A stretch of 35,010 nucleotides of DNA from Carboxylicivirga caseinilyticus (GTDB lineage: Bacteria > Bacteroidota > Bacteroidia > Bacteroidales > Marinilabiliaceae). The position numbers and the translations under genes were made by a program. The stretch is taken from the NCBI GenBank assembly GCA_025499705.1, contig JAFMVE010000056.1, forward strand, positions 1-35,010. Direction: 5' to 3'. The notes beneath the pieces were generated by a model. The model did no database searches. It was not told the DNA's origin and was given only the letters and a program-made list of their open reading frames with translations. Positions 1-10,191 of the stretch are shown here, one piece after another. The first letter of the stretch is position 1. Every line of letters starts with the position of its first letter.

Positions 1-28
1 AAGTCCCCTTCAGGGGATTTAGGGGTGA
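1..28. repeat. short GC-rich palindrome, possibly a dispersed intergenic repeat
   Basis: An 8-bp stem with a TTCA loop forms at 1-20 (arms AAGTCCCC and GGGGATTT, one G-T pair), followed by AGGGGTGA. It is much richer in GC than its surroundings. I recall similar palindromes scattered between genes in Bacteroidota, but only one copy is in this window, so the dispersed nature is an inference. It could also be the terminator of a gene lying to the left of the window. Confidence 0.35.
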
Positions 29-113
29 CATAAAATGATATTTTATTACAAATTGAAACTAACGTTGTTTTGATGTTTAATTTTTGGACACCCTCAATAA
101 GTTGTGAATATTT

Positions 114-3100
114 TTACTCTACAAATATTTTTTGAGTATGTATTTGATTAATACCTACAACCTTTATGATATATACACCTTGTTTATTCCATTCCATTCT
201 ATGTTCAGTGCCTGTAAATAAGGTGGAATTAATTAATTGACCATTCAAATTATATAACGAGACTCCTTTGCTTTGTTCTTCCCAATTACACTTAATGTAA
301 ATATCACCTTTAATACAACTTACACTAACATCATTGTTCTTATTACTTATTGAAGTAGGAACCTCATCTTCAGCATCCAATGAACCAGTTAATAAATGTA
401 ATATAAATCTATCATCACAAATCCCTTTATTGGTAGTAAAAGTATAATTATTTGTCAATCGGAGATCAACGAATTGACCTTTAACCTTATCTTCCAGAAT
501 GATCTCTTTTTCAGCATCAAATGTACTAATACCACCAACACTTAAAACATGCTCTCCATCACAAAAAGCCTTAAATCCAATTTGAATAGCACAAGAATCG
601 AACTCTGTTGGAAGAACATTAATTACAGCCTTATTATCTGACTTTAAAGAATAAAGATATGATAGTTTATTATCTGATTCCATCCTTATTTTTGAATCCA
701 ACTTACTAAAATCAAATGTACCATTATCCCTTAATGCCACAACCGATTCACTTGAAGTGAATTCATTTTGCAAATTAATTCGTAATGTATTTTGGTTTCT
801 ATTAGAGGACTTAAGTGCTGCAGAACCATGTATTCGCTTATCAGCATTCATAAAGACATCACCATTTGTTGCCTTTTCAACCCAAAAACTTTGCCCCGGT
901 GCCAATATTCCATCAAATGTTTCCGGAGTAGTAATGCCTGTTAACACATTGTAGGTTGCCAAATAACGACTATTCCAATCGTCTCCTGTGCGGACATAAA
1001 CCGATCCTTTAGTATTTCTAAAATCACCTGTTATATCATCCTCTACAGTTAACTGATAATATGAAGGATAAGGATTAGCAATTAATTGCCATCCATTAGA
1101 TAGTGTTTTTGAATATGAGGTGTTGTTATTCAGTTCTCCCGTATGAACAAACTCTGTTCCTTCATTCTTAACGATTAAAGAATAGCCTTCCATTGGATCT
1201 GAAAAAGAATAAGGATCTGATAATACATTCCATGAACCTATGTAATTATACAAGAAATAAGCATTATCACCAGAAATTGCATCATCATAGTCACTAATAT
1301 CAATTCCTGTAACGGAATGACCTATATACCAATAACGTCTGCTTGTATAAGTCCATTCTACGTTTACATTTCCTGTAACAGTCCCATGAGTAATCAATGA
1401 TGAAGGATTAGTATTACTATTTTTAACAATTAAATTATCATTAGTAACTAAATCACCGTTAACAGTCATCTGCGCACCCGGTTGTAAAGTCAGACCTGAA
1501 ATATGATTGATAGTCAGATCATTTACCTGCGCCACTGCTGTGGTATTTATTACCGGTGCTGAACCAGTATTATCAATGGTAATATCAGTACCCGCACTTG
1601 GAATATTCCCACCCTGCCAATTTGAAGAATCAAACCAGTCGCTGTTATTGCCCAGCCAGGAGAATGAAGGTATTGAAATCGACCCAAAAGTAATATAATT
1701 ACCTCCAGCATTAGTATTAAACGACATTACAGATACCAATGGAGCAGAGCCGCCTGAGGCATTTCCTGTTTTTGTTCCTAGAGCTACCTCATACCACTTA
1801 TCTGTATTCCATTGAACAGCACGCATATCTGCTTCAGCCGGATTCACCCCACTACTGGCATCCCATCGCAAAGTTAATTGTGCATTACCTGCAGCCGGTG
1901 CCAATACATTCCAATATTCGTTATGACTCACAAAAGCCACAGGCGACTGCAGAGCTGTCGGATCCAATCCATCATTATCCGGATTATTATTGTGATAGGA
2001 CGCCTGCCAGTAACCCCCTGATGAAGCATCAGGAGAAACAATTAACTCACCGTATCGCGAAGCATTTCCGATAGGAAAAGTAAATGTACTTGAATTCAGA
2101 ATATTCTTTCTCATTTTGGCAGCAACAAAACTATTACTACCTCCTCCAACTACAGCTGATGTTGATGTATTAGTTAGTGTTATCGTTTTTGATGCTTTAG
2201 TTTGAAGAATACCATTTGTTAAATACAAATCATTACTCACTTCAATATTTAAATTCATATCAACACCAACACTATTATCAATTTCTAAATTATAAAATGC
2301 GCCTCCTAATGCAGATGTAAAATCAACAGATCCATCAATGGCCTGCACTGAAGAACCGTTAAATGTAACTGTTGAACCATTGATACCTGCATCAAAAGTT
2401 CCGGCATTAAATAGCAAATCACCATGAATAGAAATATTACTGTCATGTGTATTTACCAACTCAGGTCCATCAAAGGTTAAATCACCATATAACTGAACAT
2501 CTATATTTGGCAATCTTCTGGCTCCTGTTCCACTAAACAGAACGCTATTCACGTTTGGAATCTCACTCAGCACATCATAATCTGAAGAACCTGAATACTC
2601 CAAAATACCTCCGCTGGCAGAGAAAAACGTATCATACGATCCGGCAGGTAAATCCCCATTCTCAAGTTTTAAAGTACCTGTACCAAATACATCTCCCAGT
2701 CGATGTCCTATAGATGTACCGATATTTACAATTCCGGATGCATTAATATAGGTTCTATAGGCAGCTTCAAAATTATCAGGGAATGATAATGTATGATCTA
2801 CATAAATAATACTTCCGCGCGGCCCACCGGCTGTAACATTAACACCTGGAGTACCTGTTGCCTGCGTATCCGGATCATAGGTGGCCCAGGTACTCTGGTC
2901 GGAATAATTTCCATCTGTAACGGTTATAAAAGCAGGTACCTGATCAGGTATGGCTGTTGATACTCCTGCTGTGTAATCCCCATCAATTCCTGAATCATCA
3001 GTATCGGAAAAAGTAAACAATGAAATATCATTAACCCCTGATCTGCCGTGAAAATCATCTGTAGTAAACTTATTCCAATCCGTACTTCCCAATAATATAC

Positions 3101-6100
3101 GGGCAGTAATATACTGAGCTGTATCCCCTGGCGCATCACCATCGTTAGAATACATACTGGCATCAGCCGTAAAGCCTGATATTCCATCAGCATCCAGAGT
3201 CCAGCTGTATTGTAGCACACTACCCTGATCGGCAGGTAAAATTGAAATATGGGGTTCATCAGCTGCTTTCACACGTATTGAACCTGTATTATTTCCATTA
3301 GCCGTAATATCGAATTCTATAGGAGTATATTTACCCAATGAACCAATTGGATAAGTAAATAAGGTAGAAGCAGATATAACAGGGAAGGTTTTTTTAATTC
3401 CATTATCGGTAAACGATAAATTGGTTTGAATCATATTTGAAGAAGAGAATGGATTTACCTCTTCAATAGCTGCAGACTCACCAAAAACCAATAGATTTCG
3501 TCCTATATCAAAAACACCATCCTCCATTCTTAATTTATCGGCAAAGGTAATAGCACCTGATTGCGTTGGTAGAACAACGCCGTTTGAGTTATTGATGGTT
3601 AACACTGAAAACGTTCCGCTTCCACCCAATTGTTGCACATCAGAACCAGCCATTACAATTCCATTACCGGTTGAACTGGTTGTAATATTATTGGTAAGAT
3701 CACCTTCAACTGTTAAATCATGAGCGGCAGTATTTAATGTTCCGCTTGATAAAATCAAATCATCTGATACAGTGATGGCTCTATCCAAAATCAAAGCTCC
3801 TGTACCGGTTTGCTTAATAACATCAGCAAAGGTGGTCGTTCCTATTCCTGATATAGTTTGATCGGCATCACTCACAAAATAGGTGGTATTATTATTGGCT
3901 GTGAAAGTTCCATCATTAACTAAATCTCCGCCTAAAGTCAAATCCAGGCCATTGGCATCGAAAACAGCATTTGTTCCTATGGTTAAAGCACCATTAATGG
4001 TATGTGCCACGGTTAGTAATTGAATAGCATCTGAATCATCTCCTGTAATTTCAATATTATTAAGGGCCTGATCGGCATACATCACAAAAGTAGCTGCGAC
4101 TTCGTTGGTACCATCAAAGGCAAAACCTGAACCAGTGCCATAACTAACTGTTTCCGGAGTAAAATAGAGTGAAGGTATGCTCGAACTGGTATTTGATCGA
4201 ACGATATTAATTACATCACCATCTGCCTGAGTAAAAGAACTACCTGTACCCAATATCTCAAACATACCACGTGTAGCCTTAATATCTGATCCAACGGTAC
4301 CAATATTAACTGTTCCACCATTTTGCGCAAAAGTTAAGATTCCTTCTTCTGTATTGGTTGTTCTTCTAATTTGATCACCAACATGTAACTCTCCACCGCC
4401 AGTAACATCAATACTTGAACTACCCGAAGCCGTAAACTCAATAAAACTGGTACCATCAGAACTCTCAACTCCTACATCATTAACCTTGGTTCCATCAATA
4501 TTGGCAATTCCACCATCTACAACTAAAGCTCCACTTAAACGAAGGCCGTAGTTAGCACATGTATTTACAGTAGCTCCATTAGTGACCTGTAAAGTTGCAC
4601 TTGATGGGATCTGAAAATTAGCTCCTCCGGTTGTTAAATTAAGCTTGATATCGGAATGATTTAAATGACAAATACCTGATTCTAAAATCAACGACTTAGT
4701 TGTTCCATTAGTCCAGGCTGTTAAATCAAAATCGGAATTAAAAGCCACTGTCTGATCTTCGGGCTTATCAATTCTAACCCTGTAAAATGAGGCCGGCGTA
4801 CCCGTACTGCTATAGGTAACACTTTCGGTTCCTTCGAATACGACATTTGCAGACGAAAAGGATATGGTTCCCCCTGTTTGGGCAATATTCCCCCTTAAGT
4901 ATATTTTACTTTCTTGGTTGTTGGCATCACTAAATGTACCTCCTGACATAATGATATCTCCTTCAATATCGAAATAACGGTTACTGTTATTGGTTGTAAA
5001 GAAAGACAGTGTACCTCCTGAAATATTCACATCTCCTCCTACAGTGACAGTTTCTCCCTGATATGTAAGGAAATTCATTGTGACTGACTCAACTACTATT
5101 AAATCTTCATTAACCAATACATCCTCATCATCCTGGCACCTTACTTCTCCCGATCCGGTAATTTTTAAATTTGGATAATAGGCTATTTCGGAATCAGAAG
5201 GCATTGTTCTTGGATTACCTGTCCCATCAAAAACTATGGTAGCCGTTGTATTATTCAAAAACTCTGAATGATCAGCATCTAAAATCCTATATGTCCCTTG
5301 ATTCCAACTATTATCTTCTTCATAAACAAGAGTACCACCTCCTTTTATTACTCCAATATCATGTCTGAAAATCTGATTTACTCCCCTATCCTCAACAATT
5401 AAGGTACCCCCTTCTTCTATTAATATTTGCGATGCATCATTGTTATTGGAGTTAATATAAACCGTATGGCCTGAGCCAATAATACAATAATCGATATTTG
5501 TAGGCTCTGAACCTGCACTTTCACCTCCATGTCCGGTTTCAGACCATGTATTTCCATTATTAAAGGAGCCATTAGTGACGGCATCCCTACTATATAAAGT
5601 TCGGGGAGCATCCCATTCTCCATACCAAAATCCCCCTTCTAAAACACCATAAGAGAAATCACTCTCCAACAATGAAGAATAAGGAAAAGTAAGAGTAGTA
5701 CCTCCATTAGAGTCTCCATTACCATCATCATAATCACTCCAAACTCCATCATTAAAAACATTCAATGTTGGATAATAATATACCCATATAATAAACCTTT
5801 GACGAAAAACATCTACATCTAGAATCTCATGGTGAGTAAACTCATAACGGATATTAGCCTCATCACTATCTAATCCTTCTTGCTCTACTTTCCAATAATA
5901 ATCAAGTGCATAGGTTTGGTCAGTTACTGTTGGATGATAATCATTAACAGGACTTACTGTTATTGTTCCGTTTGATGATACCGCAGAATTGGCATCTACT
6001 TGCATAGGAGTATACCTAGTGGTAGTACTACCCACAGGAAAAAACTGTATATTAGTTCCATTACTACCTGATGCTATTGGCAAAGTTAATCCTCCATCGC

Positions 6101-8438
6101 TGGCTAAACCATTTGTATAAAAGAACCTGTTACTTCCATCGTTATTATTTATACTACCTGTAACCGTTAAGTTATATGCCCCTAAGCTAACTTTACCAGT
6201 ACCAGAATTAAGAAACGTAAAATCTTCTACATTGACATCTGTGACCAAAGCAGCTCCATTATTTCCATTATTTAAACGGATATTACCAAAGTTAAATTCT
6301 TTACCAAACTTGCCCTGTAATACAGGTGACGACCCGGTCAATTCAATACCTCCGGTGCCCGATGATGTTAAATCTCCATCTGATATTTTAACACTATCGG
6401 TTACTGTTGGCCAGTAATCAATTACATCTAAAGCACCTCGTGTTAAACGTAAAGAACCATCTATATTAATGTTGTGATTACCAGTTAAACTAACTGTATA
6501 GTAACTACCAGCTGTTGAATGTCGGTCTTTATTAATAGTTAATCCGCTTCCAAAGGTTAAAACTCCTCCGGTTTGATTGTTAATTGCTCCATCCTGCGAA
6601 CCATCAAACACCAAATTACCTACTTGCGTATAGGTTCCTGCAATAGATAGTTCGCCACCTATAGATACATCAAATCCATTATCATTAAAAGTAGCATTAG
6701 CAGCAATGGTCAAATCGTTCAAAACAGTTAATTCAGAACTTCCTCCGGAATTACCATCTTGATTAACCACCTGAACTTGCTGACCTGTTGCTGAAGCCTG
6801 AATATCTAAATTATATAAAGGTACAGTGGCGTATATTTTTGCCTGATTACCAGAGGGAGAATCCGTTGGCGTATTAAACTGAATAGTTCCTCCAGTAACA
6901 TTATAGTTACCTTCCCCTGAGATGATTCTAAGAGCAGTTATATTATGCCTGTTTACAGCCGAGAATTCAATAACACCTCCTGTCATCTCAAATATTTGCT
7001 CTTCATTTGCAATATCAAAGGAAGGCGATCCCCAAACATTAGTTGGCAGTGCATGAATATGAAATGTACCACCTGATTGAAAATAATTCAAACGTCCATT
7101 TGAATTATATTGCCATAATTGGGTAGTGTTAATAGTTCCTCCTTCAATTTTTATAGTGGCAGAAGTTGATGTATTGTCATAATATCTAATACCATTTGCA
7201 TCCTCTGGAATAGTAAATGTTCCTGCAGCCATTTTAAGCTCACCAAATATTGTTAATCCTTGCCAGTCTGATGGTACTTCCCATGCATTAACATAGGCCG
7301 AGGCATCAAATGTTGTAATATCTGCACCATTAACATAAAGTCTTCCTGTTGAAGGTATGGTAAATTCATTGGGAGCATTACCATCAATATTTTCTCCTAA
7401 ACGATCAATAACAATATTAGAACCTAACTCTAAGGTTCCATTCTCGATAACAACAGGCAAACGTTCTGCTCCTGAAGCTCCATCAGTTCCGTCTAAACCA
7501 TTATAAGCAAGATAATCAACCGGTCCATATAACGAGAAATTAGCACTATTATCAGCCGTAACCGCTACCTTAAAAGTTTTATTTACACCTTTATCAACAA
7601 ACAAACGGTACAAATCGGTAGTTCCGTTACATTGAAATTCGGTATCGGTGGTTCCTGAGAATTTTAGTTTTACGGCTCCGTTAGTAGCTTCAGCATACTG
7701 TGTCGAATTTGAAAAATCTACTGATCCTTCATTGGTAAAATCACCGTATACATTTAACCAGTGAAAAGCTGCTCCTATACCAACCGTTATGGCTCCGGCA
7801 CTTTCAACATAAACATTTCCGTTAACCGTAGTAGTTAAAGTTGTAGTTCCTGCATTGTTAATTTGTATGGTACCGGCTGTTACAATTAAGTTACCATCAA
7901 GCGTAAGGTCATCTTCAATGGTAACCACCTGACCAGCATTCATGTCTATCTCCAGGTTACTAAAACTGAAGGCAGTGGTAATATTAAAACTGTTTCCATA
8001 AAACACTACTGTTCCATCGTCTTCATCCTGGCTGGTAAAATCGGCATCACCACCTACTCCAATGGTAGGATAATTATCAGCAGCCATTAATAAGCGTCCG
8101 TTACCTTTTAATGATGCAAAGTTATGACCTGTTGATTGACGCAGATCGAGACTACCATTTATGGTTACACTTCCGCAATTTAAAGTAACATTTCTCACCG
8201 ATGGACTATCATACGGTGAGAAACCATCAGGCACCTTTACTGTTTTACCACTTAAGATAACCACATTATCCCCTCCTGATGGAATGGCACTCCCCACAGG
8301 TACGGCACCAGCCGGATCAAGTGTCCATATATCCGGATTATCCCAATCTCCGCTGGCTAAGGTATACCAGGTATTCTGCGAAAAGGCGGTTCCACCCATC
8401 ACAAGCAATACAAATAATAAAGAGTATATTTTTTTCAT
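114..8438 (-). CDS. giant modular type IX-secreted surface protein with type A sorting tail
   Basis: The likely start is the ATG at 8438, which opens a normal signal peptide (MKKIYSLLFVLLVMGG, then TAFSQ). An in-frame ATG 27 nt upstream would add a non-signal stretch. The product has about 2770 residues and is rich in Gly, Thr, Asn, Ser and Asp. It consists of four large modules, each opening with a W-rich segment of the type GxW...xxTW followed by a PxxxDxVxI-like strand (near residues 30, 940, 1845 and 2267). Long runs of short beta-solenoid-like repeats follow (xVxGDLxxxGTxxx). The last 80 or so residues (SLYNLNGQLI...GVYIIKV...QKIFVE) match the type A C-terminal signal of the type IX secretion system, so the protein should be exported and anchored or released at the cell surface. 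An adhesin or matrix role is plausible, and no catalytic domain is recognised. The gene is monocistronic, with no convincing terminator just downstream. Confidence 0.85.
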   Translation of the reverse strand: MKKIYSLLFVLLVMGGTAFSQNTWYTLASGDWDNPDIWTLDPAGAVPVGSAIPSGGDNVVILSGKTVKVPDGFSPYDSPSVRNVTLNCGSVTINGSLDLRQSTGHNFASLKGNGRLLMAADNYPTIGVGGDADFTSQDEDDGTVVFYGNSFNITTAFSFSNLEIDMNAGQVVTIEDDLTLDGNLIVTAGTIQINNAGTTTLTTTVNGNVYVESAGAITVGIGAAFHWLNVYGDFTNEGSVDFSNSTQYAEATNGAVKLKFSGTTDTEFQCNGTTDLYRLFVDKGVNKTFKVAVTADNSANFSLYGPVDYLAYNGLDGTDGASGAERLPVVIENGTLELGSNIVIDRLGENIDGNAPNEFTIPSTGRLYVNGADITTFDASAYVNAWEVPSDWQGLTIFGELKMAAGTFTIPEDANGIRYYDNTSTSATIKIEGGTINTTQLWQYNSNGRLNYFQSGGTFHIHALPTNVWGSPSFDIANEEQIFEMTGGVIEFSAVNRHNITALRIISGEGNYNVTGGTIQFNTPTDSPSGNQAKIYATVPLYNLDIQASATGQQVQVVNQDGNSGGSSELTVLNDLTIAANATFNDNGFDVSIGGELSIAGTYTQVGNLVFDGSQDGAINNQTGGVLTFGSGLTINKDRHSTAGSYYTVSLTGNHNINIDGSLRLTRGALDVIDYWPTVTDSVKISDGDLTSSGTGGIELTGSSPVLQGKFGKEFNFGNIRLNNGNNGAALVTDVNVEDFTFLNSGTGKVSLGAYNLTVTGSINNNDGSNRFFYTNGLASDGGLTLPIASGSNGTNIQFFPVGSTTTRYTPMQVDANSAVSSNGTITVSPVNDYHPTVTDQTYALDYYWKVEQEGLDSDEANIRYEFTHHEILDVDVFRQRFIIWVYYYPTLNVFNDGVWSDYDDGNGDSNGGTTLTFPYSSLLESDFSYGVLEGGFWYGEWDAPRTLYSRDAVTNGSFNNGNTWSETGHGGESAGSEPTNIDYCIIGSGHTVYINSNNNDASQILIEEGGTLIVEDRGVNQIFRHDIGVIKGGGTLVYEEDNSWNQGTYRILDADHSEFLNNTTATIVFDGTGNPRTMPSDSEIAYYPNLKITGSGEVRCQDDEDVLVNEDLIVVESVTMNFLTYQGETVTVGGDVNISGGTLSFFTTNNSNRYFDIEGDIIMSGGTFSDANNQESKIYLRGNIAQTGGTISFSSANVVFEGTESVTYSSTGTPASFYRVRIDKPEDQTVAFNSDFDLTAWTNGTTKSLILESGICHLNHSDIKLNLTTGGANFQIPSSATLQVTNGATVNTCANYGLRLSGALVVDGGIANIDGTKVNDVGVESSDGTSFIEFTASGSSSIDVTGGGELHVGDQIRRTTNTEEGILTFAQNGGTVNIGTVGSDIKATRGMFEILGTGSSFTQADGDVINIVRSNTSSSIPSLYFTPETVSYGTGSGFAFDGTNEVAATFVMYADQALNNIEITGDDSDAIQLLTVAHTINGALTIGTNAVFDANGLDLTLGGDLVNDGTFTANNNTTYFVSDADQTISGIGTTTFADVIKQTGTGALILDRAITVSDDLILSSGTLNTAAHDLTVEGDLTNNITTSSTGNGIVMAGSDVQQLGGSGTFSVLTINNSNGVVLPTQSGAITFADKLRMEDGVFDIGRNLLVFGESAAIEEVNPFSSSNMIQTNLSFTDNGIKKTFPVISASTLFTYPIGSLGKYTPIEFDITANGNNTGSIRVKAADEPHISILPADQGSVLQYSWTLDADGISGFTADASMYSNDGDAPGDTAQYITARILLGSTDWNKFTTDDFHGRSGVNDISLFTFSDTDDSGIDGDYTAGVSTAIPDQVPAFITVTDGNYSDQSTWATYDPDTQATGTPGVNVTAGGPRGSIIYVDHTLSFPDNFEAAYRTYINASGIVNIGTSIGHRLGDVFGTGTLKLENGDLPAGSYDTFFSASGGILEYSGSSDYDVLSEIPNVNSVLFSGTGARRLPNIDVQLYGDLTFDGPELVNTHDSNISIHGDLLFNAGTFDAGINGSTVTFNGSSVQAIDGSVDFTSALGGAFYNLEIDNSVGVDMNLNIEVSNDLYLTNGILQTKASKTITLTNTSTSAVVGGGSNSFVAAKMRKNILNSSTFTFPIGNASRYGELIVSPDASSGGYWQASYHNNNPDNDGLDPTALQSPVAFVSHNEYWNVLAPAAGNAQLTLRWDASSGVNPAEADMRAVQWNTDKWYEVALGTKTGNASGGSAPLVSVMSFNTNAGGNYITFGSISIPSFSWLGNNSDWFDSSNWQGGNIPSAGTDITIDNTGSAPVINTTAVAQVNDLTINHISGLTLQPGAQMTVNGDLVTNDNLIVKNSNTNPSSLITHGTVTGNVNVEWTYTSRRYWYIGHSVTGIDISDYDDAISGDNAYFLYNYIGSWNVLSDPYSFSDPMEGYSLIVKNEGTEFVHTGELNNNTSYSKTLSNGWQLIANPYPSYYQLTVEDDITGDFRNTKGSVYVRTGDDWNSRYLATYNVLTGITTPETFDGILAPGQSFWVEKATNGDVFMNADKRIHGSAALKSSNRNQNTLRINLQNEFTSSESVVALRDNGTFDFSKLDSKIRMESDNKLSYLYSLKSDNKAVINVLPTEFDSCAIQIGFKAFCDGEHVLSVGGISTFDAEKEIILEDKVKGQFVDLRLTNNYTFTTNKGICDDRFILHLLTGSLDAEDEVPTSISNKNNDVSVSCIKGDIYIKCNWEEQSKGVSLYNLNGQLINSTLFTGTEHRMEWNKQGVYIIKVVGINQIHTQKIFVE

Positions 8439-8893
8439 AATCAACATTTTTATAACACAAAACAAATATCAAAATTTGATCTCTGTGCATTTCTACGTAA
8501 AAAGACTATAAGGTTACATTTATTTAGACAAAAGATCATTTAACAATGACCTATCTTAAAAAAATGGTTATAAAATAATAATAGATTTTTAAAGATCTAA
8601 TTTACATCCAAGTCTTTACCCTTACAATACAAAATTTACTAACTTCCTAGAATAGATGCACAAAGCTTGTGTAACAAAACTGAAATACTATTGTTCATGA
8701 TCATATATTTCGTGCATAGAAAGGGAAAAGAAACAAACCTTAAAACACATTATTAACTACATCTAGATAAGTAGAGTAGATTTTATTTTAACTATTTAAA
8801 ATGAATTGATAATTTGGTAAGTTATGATACAATATCGAAGCAACCTTTTCTAAAAATCTTATTTAGAGTCTATAAATACTCATACATAAAAAA
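8439..8893. other. intergenic region, nothing recognised
   Basis: About 455 bp of AT-rich sequence lies between two minus-strand genes. It must hold the promoter of the giant gene, but I found no clean TAnnTTTG box on the minus strand. There is no strong hairpin, RNA gene or plausible short gene. Confidence 0.5.
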
Positions 8894-9988
8894 TCAGTCC
8901 ACCTTCCTTAAGATCTTCCATTCGGCAACGCAACAAATAATTCCGGTAAGGGAAGGACATTTATCTTCTAAAACTCTTTCGACATCCGAAGGACGTTTGA
9001 GATCACTAAATAACTCGACAGGGAAAGCGATATCACCCAGATCCATCTCCGTATCCACATTTCTAACACCAAAAGTCAATAAGGTTATCTCTTCAAATCC
9101 CGGCATAATCTGAGCTACTTCTTTTACAAAACTAAAGGCCCCGATACGATCTTCAGCTACAACAGGCACTACATGGAAAGCTCTTACAATCTCGGGAGAT
9201 AATAACTGTCGAAACTCGCGACTGGCAATGCTTAGAACCATCGAGACAACAATACCACCCGAAACAACGATCTCACCCGGTTTATACCTTTGGTAGTTAT
9301 AATGTATGGGATGTGTATTTTTAAAGTAAGTCGCCCAATAAAGGTTTTCGCTTTTACCTACAGGACGAACAAAAGGATGCAACATCAGGTCGCCAGGCTC
9401 AAAATCCTTAATCTTATTTTCAAGTTCTATCCCTCTTACTCTGGCTAAAATTTTTTCTTTAAAATGATGATTCTTTAAATTACTGTTTCCTTTAGCATTC
9501 TCATCACCACAACCATCGATAAAAGGAAAGAGGGTAACTCTTTCAAGCGAAAAGATAGGTTCACCTTTTTGGTTCGAAAGCACGTGCTCAGAAATAATAA
9601 TCGAATATCTGTTGTTTGATGTAGGTTCAACCGACTTTATAGTAATTTCACAGGTTAATGTATCCCCTGCGAAGGCAGGGTTGAGATATAATGCATTTCG
9701 TATTTCAAGATGCAGTAAACTTGAATGAGCAAAATTTTCAACGCCCAGACTCAATGTCAGATTTAATAAAAAGCCATAAGGAAGGTATAACTCATGAAAA
9801 CCAAGAATTCCGGCAAATTCACGACTATTTTCAGTATATGATGAAGTTGGCATAAAACCACTCCATAAACTATGAATAGATTCATCAGCCGTAATACTAA
9901 AATGACTAACTATCTCCTGACCAACAACAACTTTGTTAAGATCCAGCCCGTAATTGACTTTTTTATTAGGTTTGATATAATCCTGCAT
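8894..9988 (-). CDS. double-hotdog MaoC-type hydratase, possibly acting on a mesaconyl-CoA-like substrate
   Basis: This 364-residue protein has two hotdog folds in tandem. The first is about residues 15-165 and contains the MaoC-like AGDTLTCEITI strand. The second is about 185-335 and contains GDLMLHPFVRP and the active-site-like segment NTHPIHYN near residue 222. The family hydrates or dehydrates enoyl-CoA thioesters in the cytoplasm. In classical R-hydratase 2 the motif is D-x-N-P-[LIV]-H. Here the positions read N-T-H-P-I-H, which I recall as the form in 2-methylfumaryl-CoA (mesaconyl-CoA) hydratases, so that activity is an inference. It stands alone, with no CoA-transferase or CoA-lyase gene beside it that would name a pathway. 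The first ATG gives a full-length family member. Confidence 0.7.
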   Translation of the reverse strand: MQDYIKPNKKVNYGLDLNKVVVGQEIVSHFSITADESIHSLWSGFMPTSSYTENSREFAGILGFHELYLPYGFLLNLTLSLGVENFAHSSLLHLEIRNALYLNPAFAGDTLTCEITIKSVEPTSNNRYSIIISEHVLSNQKGEPIFSLERVTLFPFIDGCGDENAKGNSNLKNHHFKEKILARVRGIELENKIKDFEPGDLMLHPFVRPVGKSENLYWATYFKNTHPIHYNYQRYKPGEIVVSGGIVVSMVLSIASREFRQLLSPEIVRAFHVVPVVAEDRIGAFSFVKEVAQIMPGFEEITLLTFGVRNVDTEMDLGDIAFPVELFSDLKRPSDVERVLEDKCPSLTGIICCVAEWKILRKVD

Positions 9989-10008
9989 CTACATCTAATT
10001 TGATAGAA

Positions 10009-10038
10009 CAAAAATAGGCTAATTATAGATAAAACAAG
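10009..10038 (-). promoter_or_regulatory. possible promoter of the hotdog hydratase gene
   Basis: Read on the minus strand, 10016-10009 is TATTTTTG, a perfect match to the Bacteroidota -7 box TAnnTTTG, 20 nt before the start codon. A weak CTTG lies 18 nt upstream (10038-10035) where a -33 TTTG is expected. Confidence 0.3.
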
Positions 10039-10104
10039 CACTACTTGACACCCAGAGTATCTTAAAAATTCCTAATCCTTTCAATTTTTCATGTTCTATT
10101 CGAG

Positions 10105-10136
10105 TTTTACTTTCGAATTCATAGGCGAAAGCAAAA
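10105..10136. terminator. 11-bp hairpin between two minus-strand genes, possible weak terminator
   Basis: Arms 10105-10115 and 10126-10136 pair over 11 bp with one G-T pair and a 10-nt loop. It lies 56 nt beyond the stop of the radical SAM gene. There is no good U-run on either strand, so termination is uncertain. Confidence 0.3.
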
Positions 10137-10191
10137 TAAAATGCATATTTTTCAAATTACCCCCTATGTTTTTATTCTTAACTCATGTAAT

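Noticed and set aside
757-8511. Several open frames of 61-116 codons on the plus strand and in other minus frames within the giant gene
   Set aside because: They lie wholly or almost wholly inside a long gene with clear signal peptide and sorting tail, and show no domain, signal or start signal of their own.
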